Shown in pieces: positions 1 through 7,396 of a DNA stretch of 64,000 nucleotides (position 1 is its first letter; the number at the start of each line of letters is the position of its first letter). The position numbers and the translations under genes are program-made. The notes below the pieces were generated by a model. The model searched no databases, was not told the DNA's origin, and worked only from the letters and a program-made list of their open reading frames with translations. Source of the stretch: Brevibacterium album DSM 18261 (lineage in GTDB: Bacteria > Actinomycetota > Actinomycetes > Actinomycetales > Brevibacteriaceae); NCBI RefSeq assembly GCF_000426445.1, contig NZ_AUFJ01000010.1, forward strand, positions 310,001 to 374,000. The letters run 5' to 3'.

Positions 1-1
1 A

Positions 2-628
2 GCACCCATCCGCGTGCTGCTCGCTGATGACCAGGCCCTCATCCGCGGCGGACTCGCCGCCCTGCTCGGCCTCGAACCGGACATCGAGGTCGTGTGCCAG
101 CTCGATTCGGGGGCCTGCGTCGTGGAGGCCGTGGCAGCGCACCGGATCGATGTCGCGGTCCTCGACATCGAGATGCCGGAGATCGACGGGATCGCGGCCG
201 CCGCAGCGCTCCGGGACGCGGCGCAGGGGGCGGGCGAGGGCTCCGGCTGTGCCGTGCTCATCGTCACGACCTTCGGCCGGCCCGGCTATCTCCGGCGCGC
301 GGCAGAGGCGGGCGCACGGGGCTTCGTCGTCAAGGACACGCCCGCCGAGGAGCTCGCCCAGGCCGTCCGCGATGTGCACGCCGGTCGGCAGGCCTTCGAT
401 CCGCGCCTGCTCGCGGAATCGCTCACGACCGGCCGCAATCCGCTCACGGTCCGCGAGCAGGAGGTCCTGCGGGAGGCGCTGGCCGGTGCGACCGTCCGGC
501 AGATCGCCCGCGCCCTCGGGCTCTCACCGGGCACGGTGCGCAACCATCTGTCCGCGGCGATCGGCAAGGCGCATGCGAGCACCCGCGCCGAGGCCGCCGC
601 AGTCGCGCGCGACCGCGGCTGGCTGTGA
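2..628 (+). CDS. NarL/LuxR-family response regulator (5' end outside window)
   Basis: DNA-binding response regulator of a two-component system. The reading frame is open to the window edge and codes for APIRVLLADDQ, so the true start lies a few codons upstream; GTG at 14 would cut off the first receiver strand. The receiver domain shows the acidic pair ADD, the phospho-acceptor Asp in AVLDIEMPEIDG, the Thr of the VTTFG strand and the conserved Lys in FVVKD. A LuxR-type helix-turn-helix follows (LTVREQEVL, then GLSPGTVRNHL). The TTFGRPGYL stretch resembles the DesR subgroup, whose members often control membrane lipid genes, but the target here is unknown. The sensor kinase would be expected just upstream, outside the window. 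The stop codon lies inside a 16-bp tandem duplication. Confidence 0.9.
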   Translation, partial: APIRVLLADDQALIRGGLAALLGLEPDIEVVCQLDSGACVVEAVAAHRIDVAVLDIEMPEIDGIAAAAALRDAAQGAGEGSGCAVLIVTTFGRPGYLRRAAEAGARGFVVKDTPAEELAQAVRDVHAGRQAFDPRLLAESLTTGRNPLTVREQEVLREALAGATVRQIARALGLSPGTVRNHLSAAIGKAHASTRAEAAAVARDRGWL

Positions 629-645
629 GCGCGGCTGGCTGTGAG
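614..645. repeat. 16-bp tandem duplication over the response-regulator stop codon
   Basis: CGCGGCTGGCTGTGAG occurs twice head to tail at 614-629 and 630-645, with the first bases of a third copy following. The first copy codes for the final residues and the TGA stop of the response regulator; the second lies after the stop and is silent. It looks like a recent slippage duplication. Confidence 0.85.
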
Positions 646-685
646 CGCGGCCTGAGCTCGGCTGTGCTCGGCGCGGATGCCCTCC

Positions 686-1729
686 TCAGCCGTGCGGGAC
701 GACGACGGCGCGGGCGCTGAGCTCGCCGGCCTCGAGGCGGCGATAGGCCTCGGGCGCCTCATCGAGGGTGAAGGTCTCGACATCGGGCACGATCTGACCG
801 GCCCTGTACATCGCGGCGACCTCGTGGAGGTCGGCGATCGAGCCCCAGTACGTGCTCATGAGCGCCGATTCGTAGGCCGCGGTGTAGAAGTTCCACTCCA
901 CTGTGCCGCCGGCGATGCCCACGATCACCACGGTGCCGCCGATCCCGGCGACGGACCTGGCGAGCTCCACGGTGGGGGCCGCGCCCACGAAGTCGAACAC
1001 CGCGTCGACGCCGTGTCCGCCCGTGAGCTCGCGGATGCGCTCGGCCTGTCCTTCACCGCCGGGGACCGTGACGGCGCCGCGCGCCTCCGCCTGCTCCATC
1101 GCCTCGGGCTTGAGGTCGGTCGCGATGATCGCGGCACCCGTCAGGGCGGTGAGGATCTGCACCGCGATCTGCCCGAGACCGCCCAGACCGATCACGAGCG
1201 CAGTCTTCCCGCCGCCGGACAGCGAGGACTCCGCGAGCCGGACCGCGTGGTAGGGGGTGAGCGCGGCGTCGGCGAGCGGGGCGGCAGCGACGGGATCGGC
1301 CTCGCCGAGCGGCACGAGGTTGCGGGCGGGCACGCACACGTACTCGGCCATGCCCCCGTCGCGGCCGAGGCCGATCGCGAGCGCCGGATTCGTCGCGGCG
1401 TTCTCGCAGTAGTTCTCCCGGCCCTGCACGCACTGGCGGCAGCGCCCGCAGCCGGTGGGCCCGTAGACGAGGTGCGCCGAGCCCGGCTCCACCCCGGTGA
1501 CTCCCGGGCCCAGCTCCTCGACCCAGCCCGCGGTCTCGTGGCCGAGCACGAACGAGGGCTGGATGTTGCCGGGGTGCTCCGCCGTGAACTCGCGGTAGAC
1601 GGAGACATCGGAATGACAGGCGCCGGCGCCGGCGACCCGGAGGAGCACCTCGCCGGCTGCGGGGACCGGTCTCTCGACCTCCTTCAGCACCGGGAACTGC
1701 TGGAACTGCTCGAACACGACTGCGCGCAT
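686..1729 (-). CDS. Zinc-dependent NAD(P) alcohol dehydrogenase (MDR family)
   Basis: Medium-chain alcohol dehydrogenase of 347 residues that would oxidise an alcohol to an aldehyde or ketone in the cytoplasm. Visible signatures are catalytic zinc ligands Cys38 (GACHSD) and His64-Glu65 (LGHE), the four structural zinc cysteines 94, 97, 100 and 108, and the Rossmann motif GLGGLG. The ATG at 1729 is preceded by a strong AGGAGG, which fixes the start although the frame stays open much further upstream. It lies downstream of and on the same strand as the IclR gene, separated by 184 bp, and converges on the response regulator. The substrate cannot be told from sequence; similar proteins are annotated as alcohol or aryl-alcohol dehydrogenases. 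Confidence 0.9.
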   Translation of the reverse strand: MRAVVFEQFQQFPVLKEVERPVPAAGEVLLRVAGAGACHSDVSVYREFTAEHPGNIQPSFVLGHETAGWVEELGPGVTGVEPGSAHLVYGPTGCGRCRQCVQGRENYCENAATNPALAIGLGRDGGMAEYVCVPARNLVPLGEADPVAAAPLADAALTPYHAVRLAESSLSGGGKTALVIGLGGLGQIAVQILTALTGAAIIATDLKPEAMEQAEARGAVTVPGGEGQAERIRELTGGHGVDAVFDFVGAAPTVELARSVAGIGGTVVIVGIAGGTVEWNFYTAAYESALMSTYWGSIADLHEVAAMYRAGQIVPDVETFTLDEAPEAYRRLEAGELSARAVVVPHG

Positions 1730-1913
1730 GGCATCCTCCTCTGACTCGCGGAACGCGATCGGTCCGGCCGGTCCGGGCCCGGAGCGCGTCCCGCATGCAC
1801 AGACGCTAATGCCCGCGGGTGAACGGCGGCGGTGAATCCCGCGATGGGCGATGCTCGGGGTCACTGTGCGGACGGCGCAGGGCGGCCGGGCGGACGTCAG
1901 CGCGGCTGTGACG

Positions 1914-2651
1914 TCAGCGCAGGCGCTCAGCCAGGCGGGCACGGGCCTCGAGCAGCATGCGGCCGATCTCCTCCGCCCCCACCTCAGCCAGGCGGGCGAC
2001 GGGCAGGGAGACGGACATCGCCCCGTGCAGCTCCCCCGAGGCGCCGAGGACCGGCACCCCCACACCCGCGACCTGATCACGCCATTCGCCCTCGTTGACG
2101 GAATAGCCGTGCGCCCGTGCAGCGGTGACGAAGGCATCGACCCGCTCGCGGTCGAAGCCCGGTGCGGCGGACTCCTCCGCCAGGATCGCCTCTGCCTCAG
2201 AGGGGTCCAGCGCCGCCAGCAGGGCACGGCCGGAAGAGCTCGAGTGGAAGGGGATGCGCGTGCCCAACGGCAGATAGGTGCGGATGGCACCCACACCATC
2301 GGCACGGGCGACGACGATCTGCTCGCCCCCGTCGCGGACCATGAGGTGGACGGTCTCGCCGATCCGGTCCCGCACGCGCCCCATCTCCTCCCCCGCCATG
2401 CCGGCGAGCTCTCCCGCGGGGGCCGCGCGCATGCCGGTGAGGAGTGCGCGGTTCGTCAGCGACCATTCCGCGTGCCGGTCCTCCCCCAGCCGCGCCCAGC
2501 CGGCCTCGGACAGCGTGTGCAGGCAGCGCAGCACCGTCGTCTTGGGCAGGTCCGCGGCACGGGCGATCTCGGACAGGCCCGCCGGCTGCACCGTCGCCAG
2601 CACCTCCAGCACCGCGAGCACGTTGAGCGCGCTCTGGATCGGCTTGCTCAC
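1914..2651 (-). CDS. IclR-family transcriptional regulator
   Basis: DNA-binding regulator of 245 residues. The N-terminus (SKPIQSALNVLAVLEVL) is the characteristic IclR opening, followed by a winged helix (GLSEIARAADLPKTTVLR) and a C-terminal effector domain including the GRALLAALD segment. The GTG start at 2651 has GAGGGG about five bases upstream. It is transcribed divergently from the acyl-CoA dehydrogenase gene, and a 15-bp palindrome lies between them near the latter gene. Most likely it controls that gene and perhaps the nearby TRAP transporter, in response to a small carboxylate or aromatic effector. Confidence 0.9.
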   Translation of the reverse strand: MSKPIQSALNVLAVLEVLATVQPAGLSEIARAADLPKTTVLRCLHTLSEAGWARLGEDRHAEWSLTNRALLTGMRAAPAGELAGMAGEEMGRVRDRIGETVHLMVRDGGEQIVVARADGVGAIRTYLPLGTRIPFHSSSSGRALLAALDPSEAEAILAEESAAPGFDRERVDAFVTAARAHGYSVNEGEWRDQVAGVGVPVLGASGELHGAMSVSLPVARLAEVGAEEIGRMLLEARARLAERLR

Positions 2652-2772
2652 GGGGTCCCCTCTCTTCTCGCGTCCCGCTTCCGCGCGTTCGACCCGCCTG
2701 CGCGGGCGGGCGTCTCCGCATGCGGGCAGGCTGACGCACATCACGCCGCACACGGGTACCCTATCCGTGGAA

Positions 2773-2787
2773 TGGACCACTGGTCCA
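2773..2787. promoter_or_regulatory. Putative IclR operator (15-bp palindrome)
   Basis: TGGACCA-C-TGGTCCA is a perfect 7+1+7 inverted repeat in the divergent intergenic region, 66 bp upstream of the acyl-CoA dehydrogenase start. Its length and TGG...CCA ends match the known IclR-family operator type (15-bp, TGGAAAT-N-ATTTCCA in E. coli). A weak -10-like TACCCT sits just upstream at 2757-2762, so binding here would be expected to block transcription towards the acyl-CoA dehydrogenase. Confidence 0.6.
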
Positions 2788-2853
2788 CACAGCGGACCGA
2801 ACCGGATGCGGGGCCCTCGCTCCCGCAGAGCAGCGAAGAAGGAGAGGCAGCTC

Positions 2854-4026
2854 ATGACCACTGCAGCCGAGATCAGCCACGAGACCGAGACGCGCAGGGA
2901 CCTCCGCGGCCTCGTCGACCGCATCTGCCAGGACTTCCCCGACAGCTACTGGCAGGCCGTCGACCGCGAGAACCGCTACCCCGAGGAGTTCGTCGCAGCG
3001 CTCACGGAGACCGGCTGCCTCGGCGCGCTCATCCCGGAGGAGTACGGCGGCCTCGGCCTCGGCCTCGGCGACGGCTCGGTCATCCTCGAGCAGATCAACG
3101 CCAACGGCGGCAACTCGGGAGCCGTGCACGCGCAGCTCTACACCATGAACGCGGTGCTCCACCACGGCAGCGAGGAGCAGAAGCGGAAGTACCTGCCGGG
3201 CATCGCCTCCGGCGAGCTGCGGCTGCAGGCCTTCGGCGTGACCGAACCGGGCGCGGGCACCGACACCACGAGCCTCACGACGACCGCGGTGCGCGACGGC
3301 GACGACTACGTGGTCAACGGCCAGAAGGTCTTCATCTCCCGCGCACAGCAGTCCGACCTCATGATCCTCCTGGCGCGGACCACACCGCTGGACCAGGTGG
3401 AGAAGAAGTCGCAGGGGCTCTCCCTCTTCCTCGTGGACATCCGCGAGCTGCCCGGGCTCACCATCCGCCCCATCGAGACGATGATCAACCACTCGACGAA
3501 CGAGCTGTTCTTCGACGACATGCGCATCCCCGCCTCCTCCCTCATCGGCGAGGAGGGCAAGGGCTTCAAGTACGTGCTCACGGGCATGAACGCCGAGCGC
3601 ATCCTCATCGCCAGCGAGTGCATCGGCGACGGCCGCTGGTTCATCGAGCGCGCCGTGGGGTACTCGAAGGAGCGCGTGGTCTTCAACCGGCCCATCGGCT
3701 CCAACCAGGGCGTGCAGTTCCCCATCGCTCGCGCCCACGTCCAGCTCGAGGCCGCCGATCTCATGCGCTGGAAGGCCTGCGACCTCTTCGACGCCGGGCT
3801 GCCGTGCGGAGCCGAGGCGAACATGGCGAAGATGCTCGCCTCCGAGGCCTCCTTCCAGGCCGGCGACACCGCACTGCAGACGCACGGCGGATTCGGCATG
3901 GCCACGGAGTACGACATCGAGCGCAAGTACCGGGAGACGCGGCTCTACCAGATCGCGCCGATCTCCACGAACCTCATCCTCTCCTATGTGGGCCAGCACG
4001 TCCTGGGCATGCCCCGCTCGTTCTGA
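2854..4026 (+). CDS. Acyl-CoA dehydrogenase
   Basis: FAD-dependent acyl-CoA dehydrogenase of 390 residues, close to the family's usual 380-400. It shows an N-terminal helical domain (GALIPEEYGGLGLGLGDG), the beta domain signature AFGVTEPGAGTDTTS, and a C-terminal domain with the LQTHGGFGMATEYDIER region typical of the last helices. It would introduce an alpha-beta double bond into an acyl-CoA and pass electrons to ETF. The ATG at 2854 follows AAGGAGAGG. The divergent IclR gene and the TRAP carboxylate transporter downstream suggest catabolism of an imported organic acid; the actual acyl group is unknown. Confidence 0.9.
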   Translation: MTTAAEISHETETRRDLRGLVDRICQDFPDSYWQAVDRENRYPEEFVAALTETGCLGALIPEEYGGLGLGLGDGSVILEQINANGGNSGAVHAQLYTMNAVLHHGSEEQKRKYLPGIASGELRLQAFGVTEPGAGTDTTSLTTTAVRDGDDYVVNGQKVFISRAQQSDLMILLARTTPLDQVEKKSQGLSLFLVDIRELPGLTIRPIETMINHSTNELFFDDMRIPASSLIGEEGKGFKYVLTGMNAERILIASECIGDGRWFIERAVGYSKERVVFNRPIGSNQGVQFPIARAHVQLEAADLMRWKACDLFDAGLPCGAEANMAKMLASEASFQAGDTALQTHGGFGMATEYDIERKYRETRLYQIAPISTNLILSYVGQHVLGMPRSF

Positions 4027-4055
4027 GCGCCCCCACTCCCCGCCCACTTCCCCCA

Positions 4056-4108
4056 GGTGAGCACTTCCTGTCGGATCTCACGTCAGGATCCGACAGGAAG
4101 TGCTCACC
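4056..4108. repeat. Dispersed inverted-repeat element, copy 1
   Basis: A perfect 22-bp inverted repeat (arms 4056-4077 and 4087-4108) around a 9-base spacer. The left arm begins GGTGAGCACTTCCTGTCGG. It lies 30 bp after the acyl-CoA dehydrogenase stop. Related elements with the same core lie at 7303-7359, 21207-21261 and 54179-54243. As RNA it would form a very stable hairpin and may end transcription, but it has no T-tract, and the core sequence is conserved between copies, which a plain terminator does not need. Confidence 0.85.
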
Positions 4109-4114
4109 CGGCGC

Positions 4115-4149
4115 GGAGGCAGGAGGCGGGAGGCGGGAGGCGGGAGGCG
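4115..4149. repeat. Tandem heptamer array (GGAGGCG x5)
   Basis: Five head-to-tail copies of GGAGGCG, the first ending in A instead of G, directly follow inverted-repeat copy 1. Each unit resembles a Shine-Dalgarno core but no start codon follows at a useful distance. The array is a candidate for length variation by slippage. Confidence 0.85.
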
Positions 4150-4201
4150 TCTCAGATTCGCGCGCTCAGCTCACCCTGTGCCGAACGGGTGTGGCAGACT
4201 T

Positions 4202-4241
4202 CCGCGGGGCGTCCCCTCCCACAGGGGAGGACGCCCCGCGG
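4202..4241. other. Long GC hairpin in the 310-bp region before dctP
   Basis: CCGCGGGGCGTCC (4202-4214) pairs perfectly with GGACGCCCCGCGG (4229-4241), with a smaller TCCC/GGGA pairing inside. It lies about 95 bp before dctP. It may be a second terminator after the acyl-CoA dehydrogenase gene, or a leader structure of the TRAP operon. The rest of the 4027-4336 interval holds the inverted repeat and the heptamer array; I see no convincing gene in it. Confidence 0.6.
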
Positions 4242-4336
4242 TCGCACCACCCCGCGACCATCCACCGCCCCGCTCCCGCGATCCGGAGTCCGCAGGCTCG
4301 AAGACGAACAGCCCTCCGACCACCGAGAAGCACACC

Positions 4337-5410
4337 ATGCACCGTCAGCCCCCTTCCGGGCCTCCCGCCGCCCCCGGGCGCACGCACCTCAGCCGGCGAG
4401 GCCTCCTCGGCCTGGCCGCCGCCGTCCCCCTGCTCGCCGCCGGCTGCGCGCCCGGCGCCTCCGAGCGGGGCCTGCGCCCCGACGGGGCGCTCCGCGTCTC
4501 CAGCTACATCACTCCCGCCTACGACGACCTGTATCCCGGGCTGCTCGCCTTCAACGACGTCCTCGACGAGCGCCTCGGCTCCGGCGTCGTGGACTTCTTC
4601 GACTCCGGCGCCCTGCTCAACGCCGAGCAGCTGGTCCCGGGAATGCTCCGCGGCGTCACGGACGTGGGCATCCAGACCTCCAGCTACGTCTCCACGAGCT
4701 TCCCCATCCTGGGGGCGGCGGAGCTGCCCTTCGTCAACGACGGCTTCGAGCAGCTGCGTCGGGCGCTCGCTCCGGAATCGCCGCTGGAGCATCTCATCAA
4801 CGAACGGCTGCGGCCGCAGGGCATCATGAACCTGGGGGCGATGCCGTGCACCCTCCAGTGGCTGTTCACGGTGGACCGGCCGGTGGAGAAGCCGGAGGAC
4901 CTGCGCGGCATGCGCATCCGCACCGCCGGCCACGTCGAGGGGCAGACGATCAAGGCGCTGGGCGGCGCACCGGTGTCCATGTCCTCCGGCGAGCTGTACG
5001 AGGCGCTCGAGCGCGGGACCATCGACGGCATGGTCTCCTATCTGGGCACCGTCGTCTCGCGCGGGCTCGAGGACGTCCTCGGCTATGGCATGCAGGCGCA
5101 CTTCGGCGGCTACAGCGTGGACGCCTATGCGAACACCCGCTGGTACGACGACACCGCACCGGAGGTGCAGGAGGCCCTGCACGCGGCCGGCCGGGTCTAC
5201 GCAGAGGCGGGCACCGAGAAGCAGCTCGAGGTCTACGAGAGCCAGTACCTGCCCGGGATCGAGGACTCCCAGCTCGAGATCATCCGCTATGACGAGGCGC
5301 AGATCGACCGGTTCCGTGACGCCACCGCCTCCGTCGTGGACTGGTGGAGATCCACCGTCGGCGACGACGAGCTCGCCGACCGCGCCCTCACCTATGTGAA
5401 GGAGGCATGA
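4337..5410 (+). CDS. dctP: TRAP transporter solute-binding lipoprotein, DctP type
   Basis: Extracytoplasmic solute-binding subunit of a tripartite ATP-independent transporter, 357 residues. The N-terminus has a twin-arginine motif (LSRRGLLG, Arg20-Arg21) and a lipobox LAAGC with Cys37, so it is probably exported folded by Tat and lipid-anchored. The mature part has the DctP-type strands, including the GMRIRTAGHVEGQTIKALGG region with the Arg that usually binds the substrate carboxylate. The ATG at 4337 has only a weak GAGAAG ribosome site. It is first in a tight dctP-dctQ-dctM operon. Substrate is probably a carboxylate, identity unknown. Confidence 0.9.
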   Translation: MHRQPPSGPPAAPGRTHLSRRGLLGLAAAVPLLAAGCAPGASERGLRPDGALRVSSYITPAYDDLYPGLLAFNDVLDERLGSGVVDFFDSGALLNAEQLVPGMLRGVTDVGIQTSSYVSTSFPILGAAELPFVNDGFEQLRRALAPESPLEHLINERLRPQGIMNLGAMPCTLQWLFTVDRPVEKPEDLRGMRIRTAGHVEGQTIKALGGAPVSMSSGELYEALERGTIDGMVSYLGTVVSRGLEDVLGYGMQAHFGGYSVDAYANTRWYDDTAPEVQEALHAAGRVYAEAGTEKQLEVYESQYLPGIEDSQLEIIRYDEAQIDRFRDATASVVDWWRSTVGDDELADRALTYVKEA

Positions 5411-5973
5411 TGGCCGCCGCACCCGCCCCTGCGCCGGGCTCCGCACCCGCCGCGCGCTGGTTCGCCGCGCTGTCCCGCCTCACCTCCGTGTGCCGCTGGG
5501 TCGCAGCAGTCGTGACCCTCGTCCTCATGCTCATCACGGGCTTCGACGTCATCATGCGCTACGCCCTGGCCCGGCCCCTGGAATGGTCCATCACCCTCTC
5601 GATGGTCGGTCTCATCGCCATCGTCATCCTCGCGGTCCCCGACCTCGAGGCCCGCGACGAGCACATCGGCATGGACCTCTTCTACCGGAACTTCTCGCCG
5701 CGGCGGAAGGCGCTCGCGGACTGGATCACCTTCGCAGCCACCTTCGGCTTCTGCCTCGTCGCGGGCATCGCCGCGGCGCGCACAACCCTCCACTTCGCTC
5801 AGGCGAACCTGCTCACAGCCGGCACCTTCAACATCCCGATCTGGGTGGGCTACGCCCTCGTCACCGTCGGGCTGCTGCTGACAGCGCTGACGACGCTCCT
5901 CCGCTTCGTGGTCCGCAGGTCGCAGAAGAACGAGACGCAGCAGGCCCCGACGCAGAAGACCAGGGAGGCCTGA
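5410..5973 (+). CDS. dctQ: TRAP transporter small membrane subunit, DctQ type
   Basis: Four-helix small permease subunit of 187 residues. Hydrophobic segments are visible around VAAVVTLVLMLITGFDV, SMVGLIAIVILAV, ITFAATFGFCLVAGIAA and VGYALVTVGLLLTALTTL. The motif RYALARPLEWS between the first two helices is typical of DctQ. Two ATGs overlap the dctP stop (5407 and 5410); 5410 leaves the better distance to AAGGAGG. It works with DctM and DctP in sodium- or proton-driven uptake. Confidence 0.88.
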   Translation: MAAAPAPAPGSAPAARWFAALSRLTSVCRWVAAVVTLVLMLITGFDVIMRYALARPLEWSITLSMVGLIAIVILAVPDLEARDEHIGMDLFYRNFSPRRKALADWITFAATFGFCLVAGIAAARTTLHFAQANLLTAGTFNIPIWVGYALVTVGLLLTALTTLLRFVVRRSQKNETQQAPTQKTREA

Positions 5974-5975
5974 GC

Positions 5976-7283
5976 ATGCTCGACGCACTCGCCGTCATCA
6001 CGGCCGTCCTCGCCCTGCTGGCCCTCGTCTACCTGCGCACCCCGATCTTCGTCGCACTCGGCACCTCCGGCCTCCTCGGCCTGCTCCTGCTGGAGGGCTG
6101 GCGCGGGCTCGAGCAGGTCCCCATCGCCTTCGTATCCCAGCTCGAGAGCTACTCCCTCGTCGCCGCCCCGATGTACATCCTCATGGGCGAGATCCTCGCC
6201 GTGGGCGGCCTGGGCCGGGCGATCTTCCGCTTCGCCCACGCCTGGCTGGGCAGGCTCCCCGGCGGCCTCGGCGTGACCGCGGTCGGCTCCTCGACCGTGT
6301 TCGGCGCGCTCTCCGGCGTCAGCCTCTCGGCCGTGACCGTCGTCGGGCGGATGGCGGTGCCGGAGATGCTCACCCGCGGCTACCGGCCCAGCTTCGCCTC
6401 CGGTGCCGTCGTCGCCTCCGGGGCGCTGGCCATGCTCATCCCGCCCAGCCTCATGTTCATCCTCTACTCCGCGATCTCCGGGGTGAGCATCGGCGCGCTC
6501 TTCGCCGGCGGGATCGTCCCCGGTCTGCTGCTGGCCGGGCTCATGGTCGTGTTCGTCGTCATCATGGCCGTCGTCAAACCCGAGCTCGCCCCGCGGGCGG
6601 AGGAATCGATCACCTGGACCGACCGGTGGAAGACCTTCCGCGACGTCGCCCCCGCGCTCGTCCTCATCGCGATCGTGCTCGGCTCGATCTACACGGGCCT
6701 GGCCACAGCCACCGAGGCGGCCGGCATCGGCGCGATCGGCGCGTTCCTCGTCGTGGGCATCTTCGATCGGGCCCTGACGAGGGAGAATCTCAAGCGGATC
6801 CTCGTGGGCACCACGCAGATCTCCGGCAGCCTGCTCATCATCGTCGGCTCGGCCTTCGTGTTCTCCCAGATGCTCGTCGTCGTCCGCGCCGCCGAGGCGA
6901 TCACCGGGTTCATCGGCGGGCTCTCCGTCCCGGACCCAGTCATCGTCATCGGCCTGCTCATCATCGTCATGGCTCTCGGCTGCCTCATCGACGCAGCCTC
7001 GCTGCTGCTGGTCATCACCCCGATCCTGCTGCCGATCTTCGAGGCGATGGGCTACGACCCCCTCTGGGTGGGAGTCATCCTCGTGGTGACCCTGGAGACC
7101 GCGGTCATAACGCCACCCGTGGGGCTGAACCTCTACGCGATGAAGTCCGTCGTGCCCAGCCTTGATATCGGTGCGATCATCCGCGGCGCGCTGCCGTACC
7201 TCGCGATCGAGGCCGGACTCGTGGTGCTCATGGTGTTCGTCCCCGAGATCGCGACCTGGTTCCCCTCGATCACCGCCGGCTGA
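5976..7283 (+). CDS. dctM: TRAP transporter large permease, DctM type
   Basis: Large transport subunit of 435 residues, the usual DctM length, with about twelve hydrophobic segments. Recognisable are GSSTVFGALSGVSLSAV, IPPSLMFILYS and the late TPPVGLNLYAM segment (read as ITPPVGLNLYA). The ATG at 5976 starts two bases after the dctQ stop, so the three genes are certainly co-transcribed. Downstream lies inverted-repeat copy 2, between this gene and the convergent aldehyde dehydrogenase gene. Confidence 0.92.
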   Translation: MLDALAVITAVLALLALVYLRTPIFVALGTSGLLGLLLLEGWRGLEQVPIAFVSQLESYSLVAAPMYILMGEILAVGGLGRAIFRFAHAWLGRLPGGLGVTAVGSSTVFGALSGVSLSAVTVVGRMAVPEMLTRGYRPSFASGAVVASGALAMLIPPSLMFILYSAISGVSIGALFAGGIVPGLLLAGLMVVFVVIMAVVKPELAPRAEESITWTDRWKTFRDVAPALVLIAIVLGSIYTGLATATEAAGIGAIGAFLVVGIFDRALTRENLKRILVGTTQISGSLLIIVGSAFVFSQMLVVVRAAEAITGFIGGLSVPDPVIVIGLLIIVMALGCLIDAASLLLVITPILLPIFEAMGYDPLWVGVILVVTLETAVITPPVGLNLYAMKSVVPSLDIGAIIRGALPYLAIEAGLVVLMVFVPEIATWFPSITAG

Positions 7284-7302
7284 GCCGGGCCTCTTCCAAT
7301 CC

Positions 7303-7359
7303 CGAGTGAGCGGTTCCTGTCGGTTTCACCCGTGATTTCCGACAGGAAGCGCTCACTCG
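7303..7359. repeat. Dispersed inverted-repeat element, copy 2
   Basis: 21-bp arms (7303-7323 and 7339-7359), one mismatch, starting CGAGTGAGCGGTTCCTGTCGG. It lies exactly between the convergent ends of dctM (7283) and the aldehyde dehydrogenase (7397). It has the same core as copies 1, 3 and 4 and probably acts as a two-way terminator. Confidence 0.85.
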
Positions 7360-7396
7360 ACGGGGCGCTGGGGTGCCGGGACGCTGCGCTCGGGCT

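Noticed and set aside
4115-4149. CRISPR-like array
   Set aside because: The units are seven bases with no spacers, and no cas genes are present.
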